From the NCBI GenBank assembly GCA_002403785.1, contig DHIM01000255.1, forward strand, positions 314 through 12,219: 11,906 nt of DNA, read 5' to 3'. The stretch's first letter is position 1. Each line of letters starts with the position of its first letter. Shown piece after piece: positions 7,111 through 11,906 of the stretch. Origin of the DNA: Clostridium sp. UBA4746 (GTDB lineage: Bacteria; Bacillota; Clostridia; Clostridiales; Clostridiaceae). A program made the position numbers and the translations under genes. Under the pieces are notes generated by a model that was given only the letters and a program-made list of their open reading frames with translations, had not been told where the DNA came from and did not search any database.

Positions 7111-7401
7111 ATGCAATCAATAGGAACTTTATTACCTTTAATTTTAATGCTTGCAGTATTTTATCTAGTAATATTTATACCAGAAAACAAAAGAAAGAAA
7201 AAATATGCTGCACTTTTAAATAATTTAAAAGTGAATGATGAAGTAATGACTAAAGGCGGTATGATGGGTAAAATCATTAATATTCAAGATGAGTACATTA
7301 TATTGGAAAGTGGTCCAGACAGAACTAGAATTAAATTATCAAAAAGTGGAATAGGCACAGTTATTAATGTGAGCAATGCTGAAGTAGTAGAGAAAAAATA
7401 G
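7111..7401 (+). CDS. yajC: Preprotein translocase accessory subunit YajC
   Basis: YajC is a small single-pass membrane protein that associates with SecDF and the SecYEG translocon. It has 96 residues: one N-terminal helix at about 5-23, then the signature IFIPENKRKKKYAALLNNLKVNDEV in which the basic run (27-31) marks the cytoplasmic side, and TKGGMMGKI (47-55), the usual YajC glycine block. A strong AAAGGAGGGG lies about seven bases before the ATG. The 136-base gap after tgt holds a TATAAT (6989-6994) without a matching -35, so transcription probably continues from upstream. secD and secF lie about 2.2 kb further on. Confidence 0.95.
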   Translation: MQSIGTLLPLILMLAVFYLVIFIPENKRKKKYAALLNNLKVNDEVMTKGGMMGKIINIQDEYIILESGPDRTRIKLSKSGIGTVINVSNAEVVEKK

Positions 7402-7415
7402 AGAATTAAGTAATA

Positions 7416-7494
7416 AAACCCCTTTTTAAATCATATTTAATACTATAGATTCCAACAAAAAAATTTGTTGGAATCTATAGAAAAGGGGGAGTTT
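7416..7494 (+). promoter_or_regulatory. Long hairpin with outer arm overlapping the next gene's RBS
   Basis: A perfect 17-bp stem (7443-7459 with 7464-7480; arms begin CTATAGATTCC and end GGAATCTATAG) closes on an AAAA loop. An outer pair, CCCCTTTT (7419-7426) with AAAAGGGG (7481-7488), can form around it, possibly extended by AAA (7416-7418) with TTT (7492-7494). The outer right arm contains the GGGGG ribosome binding site of the gene at 7497. No T-run follows in either direction, so it is not an ordinary intrinsic terminator. It may instead control translation, RNA processing or stability between yajC and the next gene. Confidence 0.6.
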
Positions 7495-7496
7495 AC

Positions 7497-7865
7497 ATGG
7501 AAAAGAAATTAAAATATTCTTGTGCTGGAGAAGGCGTATTTAGGGCTGCAATTTTAACCTTAATTATATTAGTGATTTATTCTATAATAACAACCTATTT
7601 GCCGGCTAGCATGAAGGTAACATCAGTTTTTTATATTGTAATAACATTACTTAGTGTACTTTATGGGTCAGTGTTTGCTGCAAAAAAAGCAGGAGAAAAA
7701 GGTTGGTTAATGGGTCTTATGGTAGCAGTTACTTACATGTTAGTTTTATACTTAGTTAAAGTTTGTGGTGGTGGAAGTGCCGCTATAGGTATGAGGGAAG
7801 TTATAAGAACAGCTTTAGCTTTGGGTATAGGAACTTTGTCTGGAATGCTAGGAATAAATCTATAG
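7497..7865 (+). CDS. TIGR04086/YrzE-type four-helix membrane protein
   Basis: A 122-residue integral membrane protein of unknown function. Four hydrophobic helices are visible at about 15-36, 42-63, 70-89 and 99-120, separated by short loops. KKAGEKGWLMGL (63-74) between helices 2 and 3 is typical of this Firmicutes family, and a GGGS turn (91-94) precedes helix 4. It matches the TIGR04086 family as remembered, and its place just after yajC matches yrzE in B. subtilis. The start has AAAAGGGGGAG about six bases upstream, inside the possible hairpin at 7416-7494. No enzymatic motif is visible. Its neighbours (yajC, secD, secF) hint at a membrane-biogenesis role, but that is only context. Confidence 0.8.
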   Translation: MEKKLKYSCAGEGVFRAAILTLIILVIYSIITTYLPASMKVTSVFYIVITLLSVLYGSVFAAKKAGEKGWLMGLMVAVTYMLVLYLVKVCGGGSAAIGMREVIRTALALGIGTLSGMLGINL

Positions 7866-7871
7866 AAATGC

Positions 7872-7900
7872 TTTATTTCCCTACAATATTATGGTATGAT
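7872..7900 (+). promoter_or_regulatory. Candidate extended -10 promoter for scfA
   Basis: TATGAT (7895-7900) is preceded by TGG (7892-7894), giving an extended -10. TTTATT (7872-7877) sits 17 bases upstream as a poor -35. It lies in the short gap before scfA and could provide separate, strong transcription of the peptide gene. The poor -35 limits confidence. Confidence 0.45.
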
Positions 7901-7933
7901 TGTTAGGAAACTTTATGATATGGAGGAATAAAA

Positions 7934-8071
7934 ATGAAACATATAAAAACAATAAACGCTGCAACAATTAAAGAAAGTCTTAAAAAACCTGGATGCAAGG
8001 AATGTGCTAATTCATGTCAATCAGCATGCAAAACTTCTTGTACAGTAGCAAACTTAGCTTGTGAAAATTAA
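7934..8071 (+). CDS. scfA: Six-cysteine peptide SCIFF (RiPP precursor)
   Basis: A 45-residue ribosomal peptide precursor, the substrate of the radical SAM maturase encoded next door, which makes a Cys-to-Thr thioether bond (ranthipeptide class). It reads MKHIKTINAATIKESLKKPG as leader, then a core with cysteines at 21, 24, 28, 32, 36 and 43, ending ACEN. The N-terminus MKHIKT and core CQSACKTSCT are nearly invariant in this family as remembered. The studied C. thermocellum peptide CteA is crosslinked between C32 and T37, and both residues are present here at the same positions. GGAGG (7922-7926) lies seven bases before the ATG. The mature role of SCIFF is unknown. No dedicated exporter or leader protease gene lies next to it. 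Confidence 0.95.
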   Translation: MKHIKTINAATIKESLKKPGCKECANSCQSACKTSCTVANLACEN

Positions 8072-8084
8072 TATTATAAACGGG

Positions 8085-8104
8085 GCAGTAACTAGGGTTA
8101 CTGC
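8085..8104 (+). terminator. Hairpin between scfA and scfB, probable partial terminator
   Basis: GCAGTAAC (8085-8092) pairs perfectly with GTTACTGC (8097-8104) over a TAGG loop, and three G-T pairs can extend it (8082-8084 with 8105-8107). It is followed by the weak T-rich sequence TTTAAATTT. Its place between a small peptide gene and its enzyme fits leaky termination or mRNA 3'-end stabilisation, giving more peptide than maturase. Confidence 0.55.
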
Positions 8105-8130
8105 TTTAAATTTAGTTAGGAGGAAATAAA

Positions 8131-9495
8131 TTGTCACTAATTCATAAATTTATTCAAAATGGTGAATATTATGTAATTGATGTAAATTCTGGAGCGCTAC
8201 ATGTAGTTGATGAAATAGTTTATGATCTTTTAGATAATAATTCTCTTAGAGAAAAAGAATATTTAATAGAAATTTTTAAAGAAAAATATAGTAGAAAAGA
8301 AATCGAGGAAGTATATGACGAAATTCAGAGCTTAATTCAGGGAGGCACGTTATATACAGAAGACTTATATAAAGAAATTGCAATGAGTGGTGGACAATCA
8401 GAACCATACATAAAGGCACTGTGCCTTAATATAATACAAGATTGTAATCTAAGATGTAAATATTGTTTTGCTGATGAGGGTAAGTACCATGGTGTTAGAA
8501 AGGCAATGACCCTAGAAGTTGGCGAGAAAGCAATTGATTTTGTTATAAAAAATTCTGGACCAAGAAAAAATATTGAGGTAGATTTATTTGGTGGAGAACC
8601 ACTTATGGCTTTTGATTTGATAAAGGGAATAGTAGAGTATGCAAAAAAGCAAGAAAAACTCTATAATAAAGCTATAAGATTTACGATGACAACTAATGCT
8701 ACATTACTTAATGATGAAATTATGAAGTATTTAGATGAAAACATGGGTAATATAGTCCTTAGCATAGATGGTAGAAAATCTGTAAATGATAAGGTTAGAG
8801 TAAAAGCAGATGGAAGTGGGTCATATGATAGGATACTTCCAAAAATTAAAAAGATGGTTGATATGAGAGATAAGTCAAAACAATACTATGTTAGGGGAAC
8901 TTTCACTAGACTTAATACTGATTTTTATGAAGATATTAAACATATGGCAGATTTAGGGTTTAAAGAAATATCTATAGAACCAGTAGTTTTACCAAATGAA
9001 CATGAACTTTCAATTAGAGAGGAAGATTTACCTGTTATCTTTGATCAATATGATAAATTGTATAAAGATATGCTCAAGAGACACAAAGATGGAAATGAAT
9101 TCAAATTTTATCACTTTAATATAGATTTGCAAGGTGGACCTTGTGTTTATAAAAGAATAGCCGGTTGCGGAGCGGGTCATGAATATATAGCGGTTACTCC
9201 AGATGGGGATATATACCCTTGTCATCAATTTGTTGGTAATAAAGATTTTCTTATGGGCGATATATATAATGGGATTAATAATACAAAAATGGTACAAGAG
9301 TTTAAAGAAGCACACATTTATAATAAACCTACATGCACTGAATGCTGGGCTAAGTTTTATTGTAGTGGTGGATGTCAAGCAAACAACTTTAACTTTAATG
9401 GAGATATGCATATTCCTTATGAGATTGGATGCAAGATGCAAAAGAAAAGGATAGAATGTGCAATAGCCTTAAAAGCAAAAACTATGAATAAGTAG
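8131..9495 (+). CDS. scfB: Thioether cross-link-forming SCIFF peptide maturase (radical SAM/SPASM)
   Basis: A 454-residue radical SAM enzyme that installs the thioether bond in the SCIFF peptide. The N-terminal part (about 1-85; IHKF, then DVNSGALHVVDEIVYDLL) is the RiPP-recognition domain that binds the leader. The radical SAM core starts at C105-N-L-R-C109-K-Y-C112, with GGEP at 154-157. The SPASM domain supplies cysteines for two auxiliary [4Fe-4S] clusters: C338, C346, C364, C402, C405, C411, C415 and C434, including the CTECWAKFYCSGGC block (402-415). It starts at TTG with AGGAGG at about seven bases; the N-terminus then matches the family. It follows scfA by 59 bases, across the hairpin at 8085-8104. 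All expected cluster ligands are present, so it should be active. Confidence 0.96.
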   Translation: MSLIHKFIQNGEYYVIDVNSGALHVVDEIVYDLLDNNSLREKEYLIEIFKEKYSRKEIEEVYDEIQSLIQGGTLYTEDLYKEIAMSGGQSEPYIKALCLNIIQDCNLRCKYCFADEGKYHGVRKAMTLEVGEKAIDFVIKNSGPRKNIEVDLFGGEPLMAFDLIKGIVEYAKKQEKLYNKAIRFTMTTNATLLNDEIMKYLDENMGNIVLSIDGRKSVNDKVRVKADGSGSYDRILPKIKKMVDMRDKSKQYYVRGTFTRLNTDFYEDIKHMADLGFKEISIEPVVLPNEHELSIREEDLPVIFDQYDKLYKDMLKRHKDGNEFKFYHFNIDLQGGPCVYKRIAGCGAGHEYIAVTPDGDIYPCHQFVGNKDFLMGDIYNGINNTKMVQEFKEAHIYNKPTCTECWAKFYCSGGCQANNFNFNGDMHIPYEIGCKMQKKRIECAIALKAKTMNK

Positions 9496-9511
9496 ATTAC
9501 AAAACCCAATA

Positions 9512-9540
9512 TTGACTAAATCTGCTAAAAATTATATAAT
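9512..9540 (+). promoter_or_regulatory. Strong sigma-A promoter for secDF
   Basis: TTGACT (9512-9517) and TATAAT (9535-9540) are separated by exactly 17 bases, matching 11 of 12 consensus positions. It lies in the 79-base gap between scfB and secD, with transcription expected to start near 9547, about 28 bases before the secD ATG. secDF therefore need not depend on upstream transcription. Confidence 0.85.
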
Positions 9541-9574
9541 TGTACTTATTAACAAGCAGAAAAGGGGGATAAGG

Positions 9575-10813
9575 ATGAAGAAGAAAAAAGGTGGTATACT
9601 TTTTTTAACCAGTGTTTTAATTGTTGGAATATTGGCGTTTACAGGTTTCCACGGACTTACAATAGGAGATTATAGGTTTAAACCATTTACTGAAACAATA
9701 AATAAGGGTTTAGACATACAAGGTGGTATTTCTGTATTAGAAGAAGTTCAAGGCGGAGCCATTGATTCCAAAACCATTGACAGAACAATTGAGCTTATTT
9801 CTATGAGGGTCAACAAAATGGGAGTTAGTGAGACATCAGTAGCCAAAGAAGGTGATAAAAGAATTAGAATTGAAATACCAGGTAAATTCGATTCTAAAGA
9901 AATTCTTGATACTGTTGCAAAATCAGGAACTCTTAAATTCGTTGGTCCTGATAAAGTGACAATTCTTACTGGTAAAGATGTAAAAGATGCTACTGCATAC
10001 ATAAACGATGATAATCAACCTGCTATAGGTCTTGAATTTAACGAAACAGGAAAGAAAAAGTTTGCAATAGCAACGCAGAAGTTTATAGGACAGCCAATTG
10101 CTATTTATATGGATGCTGATCAGTTAACTAATCCAACAGTGCAAGCGGTCATATCAGATGGTAAGGCAGTTATTACAGGAAGTAAGACCTTAGAAGAAGC
10201 TACAAAACAATCTGAGATTATAAAATCAGGAGCATTACCTGTAACTTTAAAAGCTGTATCTGTTAAAACTGTTGGTGCTACTTTGGGTGCAAATGCATTA
10301 ACACAAAGCATGAAAGCTGGAGCTATAGGAACATTATTTGTATTGTTATTTATGCTTTTATATTATAGAGTACCAGGTATTATAGCTGATATATCTTTAA
10401 TTTTATATGTAGTTTTGGTTCTTGGCGCATTCTCACTTATGAATGTAACTTTGACTATTGCAGGTATAGCAGGTTTTTTACTAACAATAGGTATGGCAGT
10501 AGATGCTAATGTGCTAATATTTGAAAGAACAAGAGAAGAACTCAAAACTGGAAAATCAATAAAAGCCTCTGTACATTCTGGATTTCATAGAGCATTGCCA
10601 TCAATATTAGATTCAAACATTACAACTATAATTTCTGGTATAGTTCTTTACTCAATGGGAACAGGATCAGTTAAAGGATTTGCACTTACATTGATAATTG
10701 GTATACTGATAAGTATATTTACAGCACTTACATGTACTAAATTCTTATTAAAATTAGCGATTGAAATGGGACTACTAAGTAAAATATCTCATTTCGGTGT
10801 GAAGAGGGGGTAA
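9575..10813 (+). CDS. secD: Protein translocase subunit SecD
   Basis: SecD partners SecF in a proton-driven membrane complex that pulls proteins out of the Sec channel on the outer face. At 412 residues it has TM1 at about 8-26. The D1 motif GLDIQGG (45-51) leads into a large extracytoplasmic P1/head region to about 245. Five further helices follow from about 250. GMAVDANVLIFER (306-318) carries the TM4 aspartate D310 of the proton path. The ATG at 9575 with AAAGGGGG about six bases upstream is chosen. A frame open from the TTG at 9512 is rejected because it starts inside the promoter -35 hexamer and adds 21 non-family residues. secF starts four bases after its stop. B. subtilis has a fused SecDF, whereas here they are separate. 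Confidence 0.97.
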   Translation: MKKKKGGILFLTSVLIVGILAFTGFHGLTIGDYRFKPFTETINKGLDIQGGISVLEEVQGGAIDSKTIDRTIELISMRVNKMGVSETSVAKEGDKRIRIEIPGKFDSKEILDTVAKSGTLKFVGPDKVTILTGKDVKDATAYINDDNQPAIGLEFNETGKKKFAIATQKFIGQPIAIYMDADQLTNPTVQAVISDGKAVITGSKTLEEATKQSEIIKSGALPVTLKAVSVKTVGATLGANALTQSMKAGAIGTLFVLLFMLLYYRVPGIIADISLILYVVLVLGAFSLMNVTLTIAGIAGFLLTIGMAVDANVLIFERTREELKTGKSIKASVHSGFHRALPSILDSNITTIISGIVLYSMGTGSVKGFALTLIIGILISIFTALTCTKFLLKLAIEMGLLSKISHFGVKRG

Positions 10814-10817
10814 GCAT

Positions 10818-11684
10818 ATGTTAAAAATAGTTGAAAAAACTAAACTATGGTTTGCTATGTCTCTAATTATAATTATAATAGGAATGGGATTCATGGCAAC
10901 AAAAGGGCTGAATTTAGGTATAGATTTTAAAGGTGGTACAGCACTTACTATAGGCATGAATCAACAATTTAATAAAGCAGATGTAGATAAAATAGTTGAT
11001 AAACATGCAAAAGGTGAATACTTATCCAAAACAGTAGATAATGATAAAAATATTGAAATAACCGTAAAAAGTGATGCTATGTCTGCTGATCAAATTGCAA
11101 CTATGGTAAAAGAAATTAAGACTGAGTTTAAATCTAGTAAAGTAATTTCACAAGATACAGTTGGTGCATCAATTGGTAAGGAATTAAAGACAAAAGCGAT
11201 AACTGCTTTAATTATTGCTACAATTTGTATGTTGGTGTATGTTGGAATAAGATTTGAATTTAACTTCGGAGCTGCTGCTATAATTGCATTACTACATGAT
11301 GTTTTAATTACGGTTGGTGTATATGCAGTATTTAGGATACCAGTAAATGCACCTTTTATAGCAGCTATTCTTACTGTAATTGGTTACTCTATTAATGATA
11401 CTATAGTTATATTTGATAGAATAAGAGAAAATCAAAGAATTATGAGAAAAGCATCTATAGAAGAGCTAGTTAATAAAAGTGTTACACAAACTTTTGCAAG
11501 ATCAATTAATACAGTTGCTACAGTTCTAATTAGTATAATTGCAGTATACGCACTTGTACCTTCTGTAAGAGAGCTAAGTGGTCCATTAATTATTGGAATA
11601 GCAATCGGATGTTACTCTTCAATATTTATAGCAAGTCCTGTTTGGGTGTTGCTAAAAAACAGAAAAAAGAAAGCAATAACTTAA
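10818..11684 (+). CDS. secF: Protein translocase subunit SecF
   Basis: Partner of SecD in the SecDF translocation motor. It has 288 residues, the usual size of a stand-alone SecF. TM1 is at about 10-27, followed by LGIDFKGGT (33-41), the SecF signature. A small extracytoplasmic P4-type domain spans about 42-122. Five more helices begin at about 127. The conserved TM4 motif GYSINDTIVIFDRIRENQ (189-206) contains N193, D194 and D200, and D161 lies in LLHDV. The ribosome binding site GAGGGGG overlaps the end and stop of secD, which indicates translational coupling. A strong terminator follows 48 bases after the stop, so secD-secF can form a two-gene unit. Confidence 0.97.
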   Translation: MLKIVEKTKLWFAMSLIIIIIGMGFMATKGLNLGIDFKGGTALTIGMNQQFNKADVDKIVDKHAKGEYLSKTVDNDKNIEITVKSDAMSADQIATMVKEIKTEFKSSKVISQDTVGASIGKELKTKAITALIIATICMLVYVGIRFEFNFGAAAIIALLHDVLITVGVYAVFRIPVNAPFIAAILTVIGYSINDTIVIFDRIRENQRIMRKASIEELVNKSVTQTFARSINTVATVLISIIAVYALVPSVRELSGPLIIGIAIGCYSSIFIASPVWVLLKNRKKKAIT

Positions 11685-11732
11685 TAAGCAGCTGTTACCT
11701 AAGCTAAAATTTATTTTACAGAACTTAAAATT

Positions 11733-11774
11733 AAAGACAAAGAAGTATGATGTATTAGGTACTTCTTTGTCTTT
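11733..11774 (+). terminator. Intrinsic terminator after secF
   Basis: A perfect 15-bp stem (11733-11747 with 11760-11774; AAAGACAAAGAAGTA and its complement) with a 12-base loop runs into a T-run (11772-11776). It is the cleanest terminator in the window and closes the secDF unit. Confidence 0.93.
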
Positions 11775-11869
11775 TTATATTGTTTAATATGAAATTATAA
11801 AATTTTTAAGTATTTATTGAGTAGGAAATCATTTAAAACTAATTGGTTTTGCAAAAATCAAAAGAAAAT

Positions 11870-11898
11870 TTGTAAAAATAATAGATTTAAATTATAAT
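11870..11898 (+). promoter_or_regulatory. Candidate promoter reading out of the right edge
   Basis: TTGTAA (11870-11875) and a perfect TATAAT (11893-11898) are spaced 17 bases apart. They lie beyond the secF terminator in AT-rich DNA with no coding frame, so they probably serve a gene to the right of the window. High AT content raises the chance of a random match. Confidence 0.5.
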
Positions 11899-11906
11899 TA
11901 ATATGG

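Noticed and set aside
9028..9441. A 137-codon open frame on the minus strand opposite scfB.
   Set aside because: It lies wholly within a well-supported radical SAM gene on the opposite strand, has odd composition and no recognisable domain; it is a shadow of AT-rich codons.

Overview
The window is low-GC, Gram-positive, spore-former DNA, most likely from Clostridium or a close relative. The support is strongly A/T-biased codon use, strong AGGAGG-type ribosome binding sites, TTG starts on two genes, two sporulation-linked genes (spore photoproduct lyase and a BofC-like protein), and the SCIFF peptide/maturase pair typical of Clostridia. No transposase, integrase, CRISPR array, tRNA or rRNA was seen. 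It looks like chromosomal core sequence.

Layout. Bases 1-892 hold the 3' part of splB (DNA repair in germinating spores); its start lies outside the window. Convergent to it is aat (1027-1695, minus strand), the leucyl/phenylalanyl-tRNA-protein transferase of the N-degron pathway. A 305-base divergent gap (1696-2000) carries a compound palindrome and a hairpin that covers the ribosome binding site of the next gene. Then comes a BofC-like secreted or membrane-anchored protein (2001-2750), closed by tandem hairpins, the second being a good terminator. From 2988 a co-directional run follows: ruvA-ruvB (Holliday junction branch migration), queA-tgt (queuosine tRNA modification), yajC (Sec accessory), a TIGR04086/YrzE-type membrane protein, scfA (45-residue six-cysteine SCIFF peptide, easily missed), scfB (radical SAM/SPASM thioether maturase), then secD-secF under a near-consensus sigma-A promoter and ending at a strong terminator (11733-11774). 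A second promoter-like element at the right edge points out of the window.

How it fits together. From memory, the order bofC-ruvA-ruvB-queA-tgt-yajC(yrbF)-yrzE-...-secDF matches Bacillus subtilis. This supports calling the gene at 2001 a bofC counterpart. The clostridial difference is that scfA-scfB sits between the yrzE-like gene and secD, flanked by Sec accessory genes.

The most interesting points are: the ribosomally made, post-translationally modified SCIFF system with its crosslink residues intact and a hairpin between peptide and maturase genes; a spore photoproduct lyase lacking the Bacillus-type H-donor cysteine but carrying an alternative cysteine; and two separate RNA structures (1962-1994 and 7416-7494) that could mask ribosome binding sites. 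All functional calls come from reading motifs by eye; no database search was run.
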